Assembly (NCBI GenBank): GCA_008973525.1
Contig: WACJ01000095.1
Coordinates: 434,001-498,000, forward strand
From: Stenopsyche tienmushanensis
Lineage: Eukaryota; Arthropoda; Insecta; Trichoptera; Stenopsychidae
Length of the DNA: 64,000 nucleotides
Reading direction: 5' to 3'
A program made the position numbers and the translations under genes. Below, piece by piece: positions 11,651 through 22,927 of this stretch (positions within the stretch are counted from its first letter, which is position 1; every line of letters begins with the position of its first letter). The notes beneath the pieces were generated by a model. That model saw only the letters and a list, made by a program, of their open reading frames with translations, was not told the DNA's origin and did not search any database.

Positions 11651-13770
11651 CATAATTAAAGCAACCTGCGTTGAATGTAAAAGTATATATTTATATTGTA
11701 CTTTAAAATACTATAAATTTAGATGAAAGATATATCGAGATATAAGTACTATTTGTAAAAAAAGCTTTTAAAAAAGCTTCCTTTTAAGTCTATTCATTAA
11801 TCCATGTTTAATTTTGTTTTGATTCATTCTAATGCAATGCATACAATTTCCTATAGAAAAAAGTCTAATGATTTAAACAAACATTCCATGAATTCAAATG
11901 CTCTATTTATTTTAAATGATAAATTTGTAGCTTGGGCATAGATTGCCAACCATCAATATAGTCATTTTTTTAAAAATAAAATCAGCTAATTATGTTCCTC
12001 ACAATTAGTGTTTCTTTTCGAGAATTGTTTCTTGAGATTTTTTCTGATTTCTCAAGAAATTACAAAAATCAATTTTCATTATATAAAATAAAATTTGTAG
12101 GAATATTTTTGATGCAAATATAAAATTTGAGAAATGAAAATCATCGAGAAATCAGAATCCCTACTTACAATGAAATTTTACAAAAATTCAAAGTGGTCAT
12201 ATGAATACCAAATATTTATTTCTATCAAATATTGCAAATTTTATATGAAAAGCGCTCGCGGCAGAATACTTGATTCACGAAGTGATATCAAAAATATATT
12301 TTCGAAAAATATTTCCTCTATAGTATTTGATCTATATATAATATTTCCTATGATATACAGATATTTTTAAAATGTTTGAATGGCCAAAAATAAAATGAAA
12401 CTAAAAACAATTAATCTTTTTAATTCATATTCGTCTTGGTGGTCTTTACTACACTAGATATATGATATTTCATGCTCGACATTATACGATTGTCTAAAAA
12501 TTATATGGACTTTATATATATAGGATTGTGTAGTGAACCTAATAATATATGAAAACATGAGCTAACCAATTTCTAAGCTTATAACATATAACCCATCAAA
12601 ATAATTTCAAATAGGACCAGAAAGAGATAAGGTGCCATTTTCTACTTATTAATAAATAAACATTAATTAAATATAGTATTTTTAAAGTTATTCTTATAAT
12701 AAAAATGCAGAAATGTATTGATAAAATGTCACGTACACTCCTGTGAGAAGTTTACAATACCCAATAGAGTACTTAATGTTCGACACCGCATAAACTTATT
12801 TTAGATATTATGCTTTAAAATAGTAGGAGATTCAAGTGTGAAAAATATATTTTTATTTGTTTTTATAAAAAAAAATTGATAGTAAATTGGAACTTAAATG
12901 ACTTTTTCGATAGAATTAGGGGATAAAAACGTAGACGAAATTAAATTCTATGTACAGCGTTAGTGAACAATGTTAATTGAATTTCAGGAGTCAATCAGTG
13001 ACACCTGGATTTGACAGTAGTCAATTCGTTCGAACATCCAAAAATATTGGAAACAAAACCACGAACAGAAATGAATGCACTAAATTTTGCCTGCATATGC
13101 CATAATTGGTCTCAACTTTTTAAAATGGTTGCAAAACGTACAAGTATCAAGCGTAATGCTTTAATTTTTTCGATATTTCTGTTAAATTTAATTGCACAAT
13201 ATTTGCTTGAAATATTCGAGTAAACGTGACGCTATTCTATAATAAGCTGTGCTTGAGATAACATCTTTGATGGCAAGACAGTGCAAACAGATTATTTCAC
13301 AGGTTGTGGCATAAGCATTGCTTGATTAATTAGTATTGCACTCGTCTCTTCCAGTATGAAGCTAGTAGGTGGCAGGTGAGAAACATGGGGTTAGTGCTAT
13401 GGTCCTATTTATTACAATAATAAATACACCTACATCACCCCCACGAGGATGCTATTTCTCAGTTAAATGGCAAACTTCGCTTGCAACGCAAATTTGCTCG
13501 AAAGCTATCCAAATTGCTCCGGTTCTGCACTAAAGTGCACGCCAGCAAAAAATATTTTATGGTAGGTCTTTGTATCAATCGTCTGTGAGATTGATTGGAG
13601 AATATATTTTATTATTCGTATAGATTAAAATTTTAAAGCTTACTTCTGGCATTGTAGCTTAATTGTAAGATTTTGCTGATGAATTCTAATATATTGATAA
13701 ATTTGGTAGTTCGAAGTGTTTTTGATTGATTATTATAAACAAGAACCTAATGTAATTTCTTAAACTGTTG
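11651..13770. other. AT-rich intergenic DNA, nothing recognised
   Basis: There are no recognisable domains, RNA genes or repeat copies. Short frames at 12134 and 13011 lack motifs. Confidence 0.4.
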
Positions 13771-13771
13771 A

Positions 13772-13850
13772 AAGTCCCGATCCCGGGATTCCGGGACTGA
13801 TACCGGGATGGTCTAATGCAATCCCGAAATCCCGGGAAAAATTTAGAAAT
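13772..13850. repeat. CCCGGG-end fragment of the hAT-like family
   Basis: A short stretch with repeated CCCGGGATT and CCGGGA motifs matches the terminal zones of the elements at 1549, 45325 and 55054. No complete element is attached. It lies just left of the TTAA-flanked element. Confidence 0.55.
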
Positions 13851-13889
13851 TTTGGTTGTATACAGAAAAATAAATAATAAGAAGCTTTA

Positions 13890-14822
13890 TTAAGGCGTCT
13901 TCTCACTTTAGGCGCCTCAAAAATAGGCTATTTTCACGATTTTTTTTCGAGGGTTTTCGCTAAAAATTATGAGATAAAATGGATCTTATGTAATAAACAC
14001 ATCTTTCAAGTACATGAAAATATTTTATTTTTATTTTTTTGAACAATTATTATAATAAAACAGTAGCATCGAAAAACCCGTGTAGAAATGTTATGTTCGT
14101 GGCTTGTTGATGGTATCTCCGAGATGGGTCATTTGAAACAAAAAAATAAAACAGTTTTAGATTCAACATATCAATGGCTATAGCGCATATCATCAGATTT
14201 TTGATATTTGCGAAAATAACAAAATGGCGCACGTTTTACGAAAAAGTAAAAAAAATTGCGTTTTTTTGCAGTTTTTTGTAAAAAAAAATTACTTAAAATC
14301 AAAATTTAAAAAATCTGATAATATGCCTACTAGCTATAGCCATAACTATGAAAAATATGTCATTCAAATTTCATGACAATCGGCCGAATAGTTTCCGAAA
14401 TTTCATCAACAAGCCATCGAAAAACCTTATTTTGAGATAAACGCGCTTAAAGTTTTGGTTGCAGAAAAATTGTCCAGACACAGCTGTTGAAACACTCGTT
14501 GTTATTTTGGGTATTTCCTCCGAAGATCTTTATAAATCGGTTTCAAAACCTCGTAAATATCCTCAGCTAGAGCAGGAGGATTTTTAAAAATTTCTATCTG
14601 TTTGTTTTTCACCACTTTCTTGCACTTGCACCATGAGTCTGAACAATACGTACGCAGCCGAGTGCTCTCAGGTAGTCACCTAACGGTCACCCAAAAATGT
14701 AGTTAGACTCGTCCGATCTTTATGAAATTTCGATATAACATTTATGAAGATATGTACTTTCAAAATTTAAAATAAAATAAAAATCGATTTTTTTAAATTT
14801 GTAAAGTGAGAAGACGCCTTAA
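13890..14822 (-). mobile_element. TTAA-flanked element, copy 1 (925 bp), with transposase relic
   Basis: TTAA occurs at both edges (13890-13893 and 14819-14822). The body at 13894-14818 has exact 17-bp inverted termini, GGCGTCTTCTCACTTTA. A second copy at 21817-22735 has the same termini and the same flanking TTAA. The TTAA target is typical of piggyBac and Kolobok elements. The relic inside (see 14440-14690) points away from piggyBac. The CAAAATGGCGCACG and AACGCG blocks are non-coding. Confidence 0.8.
14440..14690 (-). pseudogene. Transposase relic (Mutator/Kolobok-type) in TTAA element, copy 1
   Basis: On the minus strand this reads TYCSDSWCKCKKVVKN, then FKNPPALAEDIYEVLKPIYK, then DLRRKYPK and a stop, then VFQQLCLDNFSATKT. 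The pattern SWCK, a HKPPLP-like block, KPIY.DL and then a Q-x-CLG block matches the C-terminal part of the Mutator-like transposases common in insects. The related relic at the right edge (63624-64000) has ELLQRCLGGHTQNANE at the corresponding place. Stops and divergence in the last block show it is inactive. The family name is from memory of motif order and needs a profile search. Confidence 0.55.
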
Positions 14823-16430
14823 GTCAATTTTCAACATATTTTTCTACTGTCTGTTGAAACTTGGCAATCATCATCTTATAGTGGAACCACTTACACAAAA
14901 ATGAAATTATTCAGATCAGACATTCTTTTGAACTTAAATAAAATATAAATGAAACATTATATTACATTATGCAAAAACATGTGCTTACTAAAGATGAAAA
15001 TGCAAAACATTCACGATGCTAAGATTTTACATGTAGGATTTATTCGCTAGATTTAAAATGATAAGTTGCCTCTGAGTAAATAAATATTAGCTTTGGTGTA
15101 TAAAAATTATATTTCATCATGATTAATCGAGTTTGTTACATAGTATGAAATTTAGAACTATATGTATGATTGATATAACTCCTTAAAAGTTTCTTATGCT
15201 TACATCGTGCCAAAAATACGGATTTAATTCTGACGTAACATATATTATTTGTTCCTCAGGCCGTGTAGTAAACTTGAGGATTATTGGTTTATGAAGTTTA
15301 AATTGCTTAAAGAAAGATTTATTGCGTAATGAACCGTTTTCGAAGTTGACTAAGTGCATTCTAAACCATAAAAGCCTCCAATATATTCTTGTCACGTTTG
15401 ACGAATGGAAAACTTTATATTCTGTAATACTAAATAAAATATACCTCTTGCCGGCATTCAGCCTCCGAAAGGATACGTACTTGTGCAAATAATATTTTAC
15501 ACATTAAAATGCGAGAAACATACCGAACATTTGTAATGCGCTGTTGCTTATAAATTTGATTATTTCGCAGAGAGAAAAAAATAAGCAAAATTAATGAGCT
15601 TCAGGAGCCCGAGACAGATGATACGTATGAAGAAGAAAAATCCTTGACATTGTTAAATAACCATTAATGCGGAAAAGGAATTTGAGTCAGGATTCCTATT
15701 TCCCTGCAAATACCCTAAGTAAATGGCGTAGCACAAAATATATACTTCCAAGGATCAATCGCGTCTCTCATAGATTTATTTCCATCCTAAAAAAGGAAAA
15801 ATCTCAGTCCATGCAGGGGAATACAAAAGGAAAGTGACATCCAACAAAGACTGAGGGAAGATCAACTGAAGGATGAGACCGTATTGTGAGAATATATTTC
15901 TTCGCACAGGCGTATATAACTTACACAATAAAACCTCAATAACGCGAATATTTTTATGACTTCCATCATAAAATTTTATATTTCGTATATTTTATAACAA
16001 ATAAAATAACGACAAGGATTTTTTGTCACGTTGTAACAAAAACAATGCTTGAATATTATTATAATTTGTGATTCAGCTCATATTTTATTTAATGGGGGTA
16101 ACTCGAAATGCATTTGTAAAATAGCAAACTTAAGTCATCCCGGGCTGGTAGTTTGCCAAAGAGTTGCAGGAGTTGTTATGCATTGATAATTTAATATGGT
16201 AATTAAGAAAGCTACCTTGCAATTTATTCGTTTGTAAAGTATATTTCATTAATTGAAATCGGCAATGGTATGAAATATTTAATTCTATTTTAAAAAGCTC
16301 AGCTGATTAGTAGTATAAACTAGATATTTAAATCGATGGAAAAAGGATCGATTTAATACAACATTTGATATATAATTTACACTATACTAGTGCTATGATT
16401 GTTTGACCATTTAAAGCAATTCAAAATATT
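14823..16430. other. AT-rich intergenic DNA
   Basis: No element was placed here. The 101-codon minus-strand frame at 15183-15488 has no motif that I recognise and is more likely chance than coding. Confidence 0.4.
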
Positions 16431-16469
16431 CCAGTGATATCCCATTATATACAGAACATCCAAGCGCTA

Positions 16470-16596
16470 CCATGATATGTATTTGGTACACCGTATGAAA
16501 TTCTGAGCCCTATATCTATCATATTTCATATTGATATTTCTATTATTAGAGTCGAGTTGTAGTAAATACATCATGGCCAAGGAAAGGTTAACCTCA
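16470..16596 (+). repeat. Fragment of the hAT-like CCCGGG family (central part)
   Basis: The stretch TATTATTAGAGTCGAGTTGT followed by AAATACATCA matches the centre of the copies at 45.8 and 55.4 kb. It lacks both termini. Its left part, TGATATGTATTTGGTACACC, is also seen near 32293-32312 and, inverted, near 60219. Confidence 0.6.
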
Positions 16597-17698
16597 AATA
16601 ATTTATGGGATTTCCCGTTTAAGGAAGATTCCTGAAAATAATATCTCTATCTAGTCTCAAAAAATAGTAATTAGAATGTGAACCCACGCTGAAATTAAAT
16701 TAAAATTTTCGAGCGTTCCCATGGAAGCATAATAACACACGATATACGAACAATTTTTTTAGACATTAACGATTCATTATAATTCCAGAGTTCAAATTTG
16801 TGACCAATTTGTGTATTTCAAAGCAGATTTTTCTTATTACCTTGCGGTCCAGAGATTTTATTAATAAAATGGCACATTTGAATTGAATGCCCGAAGATAA
16901 TCGTAAAAACTGGTATAGCGACATAAAATGTCCAGATTTGCGGTCTGCGTCCAGAATCAACAATATTTTCATCTGGAATTATTGCCATTGCACGATTGAT
17001 CGCAGAAGCCTTTTACCTGATTGAATTAAAATGGTCTTTGGTGTATTTTATTGTGCGTTATTTTATACAAACTATATATATATGACTCAAAATGGAATGC
17101 ATTTATTATAATGGTTCAATTATCCTTTGGGATTATCACTTTGTCATAAATAATCGCGTACATTTTAACATAGTTAAATGAGGCTATCTCTAAGAATCTT
17201 TGCTTTAGAAGGATTATTTAACCCTTTCAAACCAAAGAACAGCTCCGTTGCAGTGTGTAACAAGCTTGACAATAAACCAGGCTCAATAAATGAATTATAA
17301 CACTTTTGATAGCACACAATATTCATTCATTTCTTCGGAATATTACTTAATGTTCAACTTTCATGATATTTGATTTCTGTTGCTCAAATCTTTTTGTCTA
17401 TTAATTTGTTGTGAAAATAAAAAGACAAGGTTACCGTGCAAGCCTGCCAGTTTACTTTTGAAGGAGTAGAGTTTGCAAAGGAGTGGTAATAATCGGCTAA
17501 TAACACCACTCCAGAACAGTCAAAAGGGAATGACAAAATTGATCAACGATAAGAATGATGCGTGTATTTCAATAATCAAAACAAACACCTTCTCTCAAGA
17601 CAACACGAACGAAAGTCGTCTTATCTTTGTTGAAAGAGCTTAATAGTTTTTTAAAATTTCTAATGACAGTTTCATATTTATGATATTACTGAAGCTTC
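16597..17698. other. AT-rich intergenic DNA left of the hAT element
   Basis: No coding or repeat feature was recognised. It abuts the 8-bp target duplication of the intact hAT. Confidence 0.4.
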
Positions 17699-17728
17699 GT
17701 ATAGATCATGGGTCGTCAACCTGGTCCG

Positions 17729-17750
17729 TACCGCCCACTAGTGGGCGGTA
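17729..17750. promoter_or_regulatory. 22-bp palindrome of two GTGGGCGGTA motifs near left end of hAT
   Basis: TACCGCCCAC, TA, then GTGGGCGGTA form a perfect palindrome 22 bases inside the left terminus. The same decamer recurs at 20400-20409 and 20441-20450 near the right end. In hAT elements subterminal repeats of this kind bind the transposase BED finger. That role here is inferred. Confidence 0.7.
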
Positions 17751-18412
17751 AGGGCTTTCGTGGTGGGCTGTGGGAGATTTTTGCTTTTACCCAAAAATCT
17801 TTGATAATTTCATTTCACAATTTTTATTTTTCGGCATAGCTTTCTTCATCCATCTACTAAACATATTGCGATCGGATTACCTTTTTTCATTGCTACATTT
17901 AGAAAGTAACACGTGCCTAATTGCAAATTCTTAGAATTTCGTCCTGGGAACCTAGCGGACGCAGGCTGAAATGATGGCTTTATCTATGCGAAACGTATTA
18001 AAATAATGAGATGCGCAGCTGTTTTGGATAAGTAAGATGTATAGACCTTTCTTTATTCAATACGACGATAATCCTTTGTAATTTTTGAGAAGTCAAGGTA
18101 ATCTTACCAAAAAAAAATAAGTCGAAATTACCGATAGTTAAATATTGACAAAATTGTAGAAATTCTGGCAGTCCATCACATTATCACAAGCAGTACACAT
18201 CGGTCTTCAACAAGCTTCGTTTCAAAACTCTTCGACGGTTTACTTCCAAATTCGCTTCACTTCGGGGAAACTTTCTGCCCGTGTGTCTTCAAAGAATCCT
18301 GACATCAAGAAATCCGTTCAAAACAAAGTGTAGTGTTTAATTGTAGGCAGTACCTACATATTTATATTCGTGATAAGCTAAAGTTAAATAACTTTTTTAC
18401 AATAGTGTTCCC

Positions 18413-20197
18413 ATGTCTCAAAAGAAAAAATATGCCCGTGGCTATTCGCCAGAATACCTGCAGATGGGTTTCATCGAAGCACCTCATAATAAACTGCTTC
18501 CAATGTGTCTGCTGTGCCAGAAGACTTTTTCCAATGAAGCGATGAAGCCATGTCGGTTGAGAGACCATCTTGCTTCAAAGCATGCAGAATACCAAAATAA
18601 GTCAATTGGATATTTTCAAGAATTGTTTAAAAGATTTCAAAATCGTCCTACAATGAAGACTTTGGTTCAAAAACAAAATGCAAAAAATGAAGATGGATTA
18701 ATAGCATCATATCACATGTCAAATTTAATTGCAAAAACCGGCAAAAGCCATAACATTGGAGAAACCTTGATAATACCCTGCATAAAAGAATTCATAACCA
18801 CTGTAATGCACCTGGATATACCTGATAGTTTAAAAACACTTCCCCTGAGTGATACTACCGTTAGGAGAAGAATTGATGAAATGGCAATTAACGTTGAAAG
18901 AAAGCTTGTCACTATTCTACAAAACACTTCATTTTCCATACAACTGGATGAGTCTACTATTTTGGATAATAATTCTCTACTGATGGTCTATGTACGATAC
19001 TTTGATGATAATAATGAACTCCAAGAAGAAATGTTATTCACTGTGAATCTAATTTCGGACACAAAGGGATTATCAATATTTAATGCTGTGAAAGTATACT
19101 TTGAAAAAAATAATATACCATTGACCAATATCATTGCATGTGCTACTGATGGAGCACCATCAATGATTGGATGTTATCGTGGATTCACTGCCTATTTGAA
19201 GAAAGAAGTGTCAAACGTTTTATGTGTTCATTGTGTGGTGCACAGACAACATCTCGTGGCTAAGACTTTAAGTGCAAGTCTACACTCATCGTTAAATATA
19301 ATAATTAAGGCGGTCAATAAGATCAAATCTAATGCTAAAAATGATAGAATATTTCGACTTATGTGCGAGGACAATGACGAGCAATTTATCAGGCTGCTTT
19401 TACACACAGAAGTTCGTTGGCTCTCTAAAGGTGCATGCTTGTCTCGCTTTGTGGCATTATACGACAGTATCATGCAGTTTTTTGAGGAAAATCGAGAAGG
19501 AGAAATCTACCAACAATTGAAAATGGTTAAGCATGATGCTTTTTATTTGGCAGATATTTTCAAACGATTTAATGAAATTAACCTGCAGCTTCAAGGTGCC
19601 AATAAAACACTGATTAGCTGTAAAAATACTGTGTCCTTATTTATTGAAAAACTTGAGATTCTCCATCGTAACCTTCTGAAGGGAGAATTTCATCAATTTC
19701 CCGAATTATTATCAATAAAAGAAGATATAACGCAAGAAGAAATCGAAAGGTTTAGTTGTCATATCACTGAATTAAAAATTGATATGAAAATAAGATTCAA
19801 AGATATTATAAATTTAGTGACATACAATTGGATGATAAATCCTTTCAACGTAAATTTGGATGAGGTCGATGTAGTTTATCAAGAAGAGTTGTTGCAATTA
19901 AAATATGACGAGGAAAGCAAAAATGTTTTCAATATTTCGGGAAGCCAAAAACTTTGGCAAAATAAAAAAATGCCTGATTTGTATCCAAAAATGTGGGAAA
20001 AGATGAAAGATATTCTAATACCCTTTCCCACATCTTATCTCGTCGAAGCAGGTTTCAGTGTCGTGAATAACATCATGACAAAACAAAGAAATCGCCTCAA
20101 AATCACTGAAAGAGGAGATCTTCGATTGTTTTTAACGAAAATTGAACCAGATATAAAATACTTAGTCACACAACATCAGGCTCAAGGTTCTCATTAG
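18413..20197 (+). CDS. BED zinc finger hAT transposase (ZBED5/FAM200-like), 594 aa
   Basis: This predicted DDE-type transposase cuts and pastes its own element in the nucleus. An N-terminal BED finger has C32, C35, H52 and H57 (CX2C..HX4H). The RNase H-like fold has D179 in QLDEST and D246 in ATDGAPS, a C274-x2-H277 motif just after, W336 in EVRWLSKG, and a candidate catalytic E545 in PTSYLVEAGFS. The C-terminal dimerisation region is intact and includes NRLKITERGDLRLFL and ending TQHQAQ. This wording is typical of the Buster/ZBED5/SCAND3 branch. The length is normal for the group, with no stop or frameshift. The start at 18413 is the first in-frame ATG before the BED finger. An AATAAA lies about 100 bases after the stop. 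Whether it is active is not shown; the left terminus has a change at base 3. Confidence 0.95.
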   Translation: MSQKKKYARGYSPEYLQMGFIEAPHNKLLPMCLLCQKTFSNEAMKPCRLRDHLASKHAEYQNKSIGYFQELFKRFQNRPTMKTLVQKQNAKNEDGLIASYHMSNLIAKTGKSHNIGETLIIPCIKEFITTVMHLDIPDSLKTLPLSDTTVRRRIDEMAINVERKLVTILQNTSFSIQLDESTILDNNSLLMVYVRYFDDNNELQEEMLFTVNLISDTKGLSIFNAVKVYFEKNNIPLTNIIACATDGAPSMIGCYRGFTAYLKKEVSNVLCVHCVVHRQHLVAKTLSASLHSSLNIIIKAVNKIKSNAKNDRIFRLMCEDNDEQFIRLLLHTEVRWLSKGACLSRFVALYDSIMQFFEENREGEIYQQLKMVKHDAFYLADIFKRFNEINLQLQGANKTLISCKNTVSLFIEKLEILHRNLLKGEFHQFPELLSIKEDITQEEIERFSCHITELKIDMKIRFKDIINLVTYNWMINPFNVNLDEVDVVYQEELLQLKYDEESKNVFNISGSQKLWQNKKMPDLYPKMWEKMKDILIPFPTSYLVEAGFSVVNNIMTKQRNRLKITERGDLRLFLTKIEPDIKYLVTQHQAQGSH

Positions 20198-20295
20198 TTA
20201 TTAAATATGATTTTTAAAATTTCTTGTTTTTCAGTATGTATATTTCTGTTTTTTTTTTCAGTATGTATTTATATATACGTACTATTTTTTGTTGC

Positions 20296-20301
20296 AATAA
20301 A
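20296..20301 (+). terminator. Polyadenylation signal of the hAT transposase
   Basis: AATAAA lies 99 bases after the stop codon and inside the element, followed by a T-rich stretch. It is the first canonical signal downstream. Confidence 0.6.
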
Positions 20302-20399
20302 ATGTTGGTGATAAAAACTTGTTTTTTTTCAAATCTCCCAAATTTTCTTATAAATTTTTTTTCACTCATACTGGATTGAAAATATAGCTACATATGTTG

Positions 20400-20450
20400 G
20401 TGGGCGGTAAGGAAATTTTAACCATGAAAAGTTAGCAAAAGTGGGCGGTA
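20400..20450 (+). promoter_or_regulatory. Two subterminal GTGGGCGGTA motifs at right end of hAT
   Basis: Direct copies lie at 20400-20409 and 20441-20450, inside the right terminus. Together with the left palindrome they give two motifs at each end. They are probable transposase binding sites. Confidence 0.6.
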
Positions 20451-20483
20451 GGCATAAAAAGGTTGACGACCCCTGGTATAGAT

Positions 20484-21812
20484 CAATGTGCAAAGCTTTG
20501 AAATAGAAACGATGTATAAATATGAAACGCGTGGCGCATCCGAGAAAATTATTACAGGAAACGCATTACCGGATCCATGGTAAGTTTTTCTAGGAGAAGT
20601 TTCGTCTGAAAAATGAAAAGTGGGACTTGAAGTAGGTCTCACAGTCTTCGCATCTCGGTCTCGAGAGAAAAACAACTCAATTTTCACCTCCTTGAACAAT
20701 GCCCTACACGGAAAATTCTATTTCCCTAGCATTCCACTCAGACCGGAAGTCTTTGGTCCGATGGTAAACTTGTAGCAGTATTTCTCAAAAACTTGGCGGA
20801 GCATTCCAACGTGCAAAAAAGAATCGGACAAATTTTACATGGACGGCAAAAAGCACTCATTTCATAATTTGGCTGAACATTTTATATTCCGAATATAAAA
20901 TATTGAGAAGCACATCCTTAATCGTACCTTAACCTTTGAATGCACGAATAAATCTGCTGCAAGACTTCCTAAGGGTTGAAAAATTGTCTCAGGAGGACCC
21001 GATATATTTTAATTCGCTTACTTTGTTTTCTGGGGAAGACTTTTAAATATGAGGCTCGTTTATTTTTTGCTTGTCATTTACACTAATTCAAGCTGGAGGA
21101 ATGCTTTGTATTTATTTAAATGAGCCATTGATAATGACCACAAGTGAATATTTTGTATCAAACCGTTAATGGTTTTATTTTCAATATTAATTAAAAAGCA
21201 AATAAAAGTCACGATTGTATGAATTGTGAGTCGAACATCGATATTTATTCTTATCATTCGACAATCTAAGAATTTGATTACAGTATACTTTGTCGAAATA
21301 TATGTATATGACTTTTAAAGCTAAAATATTTTAAGTTAAAATCTAAAAATACTATGTTTATTGAAATAATGATGATCAAAAATATTATGTAATAGTATCC
21401 TTTTTATCACCACTAGTCACCATTTAGTTGTGATGTTATTTTTGGATTTTATTTCAACGTCATTTTGAGCTCAATGATTAATTCTTTGCAAAAATTTGTT
21501 TAATTTTGCTTTTGGTTGAATGTTCTTTATACATTTCGTTGTGCGAAACTAAACTTTGTGATTTTTTCTTTTGAATTGTATGCTTCTTTAAGTGGAAGGA
21601 AAATGTTTCAATACATCTAAGCTATCAATTTTAGAATTTTGATTTATCACAAGTGCTATTTTAATCAACTTTGCATCATTAGTCTCTTCCAACAGTATTT
21701 CTAGAATGCCTTCGAATTCAAAATAAGCTTTGAGAATACAAATAAATTAAAGTATAATGTATACAAGATGTTTTTTTTTTAACATTTTGAAAAAATATCA
21801 AAAATTTTACCT
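20484..21812. other. Intergenic DNA between hAT and TTAA elements
   Basis: The first 500 bases are less AT-rich than the surroundings, but I recognise no domain or repeat. The 93-codon frame at 20418-20699 crosses the hAT end and is not a gene. Confidence 0.4.
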
Positions 21813-22739
21813 TTAAGGCGTCTTCTCACTTTAGGCGCCTCAAAAATAGGCTATTTTCGGGATTTTTTTTCGAGGATTTTCGCTAAAAATTATGGGATAA
21901 AATGGTTCTTATGTAATAAACACATCTTTTAAGTATACGAAAAAAAAATATTTTTATATTTTTGAACAATTATTATAATAAAACAGTAGCATCGAAAAAC
22001 CCGTGTAGAAATGTTATGCTCGTGGCTTGTTGATGGTATCTCCGAGATGGGTCATTTGAAACAAAAAATTAAAACTGTTTTAGATTTAATATATCAGTGG
22101 CTATAGCGCATATCATCAGATTTTTGATATTCGCAAAAATAACAAAATGGCGCACGTTTTTCGAAAAAGTAAAAAAAACGCGGTTTTTTTGCAGTTTTTT
22201 TGTAAAAAAAAATTACTTAAAATCAAAATTTCAAAAATCTGATGATATGAGCTATAGCCATAACTATGAAAAATATGTCATTCAAATTTCATGACAATCG
22301 GCGGGATAGTTTCCGAAATTTCATCAACAAGCCACCGAAAAACCTTGTTTTGAGATAAACGCGTTTAAAGTTTTGGTTGCAGAAAAATTGCCCAGACACA
22401 GCTGTTGAAACACTCGTTGTTATTTTGGGTATTTCCTCCGAAGATCTTCATAAATCGGTTTCAAAACCTCGTGAACATCCTCAGCTAGAGTAGGAGGATG
22501 TTTAAAAGTTTCTATCTGATTGTTTTTCACCACTTTCTTGTACTTGCACCATGAGTCTGAACAATACGTATTCAGCTGGGTGCTCTCAGGTAGTCACCTA
22601 ACGGTCGCCCAAAAATGCAGTTAGACTCGTCCGATCTTTATGAAATTTCGATATAATATTTTTGAAGATATGTACTTTCAAAATTTAAAATAAAATAAAA
22701 ATCGATTTTTTTAATTTGTAAAGTGAGAAGACGCCTTAA
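21813..22739 (-). mobile_element. TTAA-flanked element, copy 2 (919 bp), with transposase relic
   Basis: TTAA lies at 21813-21816 and 22736-22739. The body at 21817-22735 has the 17-bp inverted termini GGCGTCTTCTCACTTTA. It is closely similar to copy 1 along its full length and lies in the same orientation 7.9 kb away. Small indels separate the copies. The unrelated flanks beyond TTAA confirm two independent insertions. Confidence 0.82.
22400..22620 (-). pseudogene. Transposase relic (Mutator/Kolobok-type) in TTAA element, copy 2
   Basis: The minus strand reads CSDSWCKYKKVVKNN, then FKHPPTLAEDVHEVLKPIYE, DLRRKYPK and a stop, then VFQQLCLGNFSATKTLN. It keeps the expected Y after SWCK, the HPP block and CLG better than copy 1. 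The terminal block aligns in position with the QRCLGGHTQNANE block of the broken transposase at the right edge of the window. About 70 codons remain, so the copy cannot encode a working enzyme. Confidence 0.58.
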
Positions 22740-22927
22740 ATCACTATAATTTTTTAAAATTATAACTAATAATTATTTTTGTATTTTGTAATGTATTTTT
22801 GATATAAATAAATAATTATTTTATGCAATTAGTTTAAAGAAAATTACTTCTGAACTTCCAAAGTCAGATGAAATGTGTAAACGAATGAGAAATATAATCT
22901 TCTAAATTCTCAAAACTAACAACTATT

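Larger units (their letters stand above)
17699..20483 (+). mobile_element. Complete hAT element (Buster/ZBED-like) with 8-bp target duplication
   Basis: The element itself is 17707-20475 (2,769 bp). It is flanked by exact copies of gtatagat at 17699-17706 and 20476-20483. The target has TA at positions 4-5, as in Buster-type hATs, and also T2/A7, as in the Ac type. The inverted termini are CATGGGTCGTCAACCT at the left and CAGGGGTCGTCAACCT at the right (read inward), 15 of 16 identical. The right end obeys the hAT rule YARNG; the left end has T at the third position and breaks it. One uninterrupted transposase gene lies inside, followed by an AATAAA at 20296. The exact duplication and intact frame suggest a recent insertion. 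Confidence 0.95.

Noticed and set aside
13890..14822. Assignment of the TTAA elements to piggyBac
   Set aside because: The TTAA target fits, but the internal relic reads like a Mutator/Kolobok-type transposase and I see no piggyBac motif.
17707..20475. The BED-finger protein as a domesticated host gene
   Set aside because: Flanking termini and an exact 8-bp target duplication show it is still part of a transposon.
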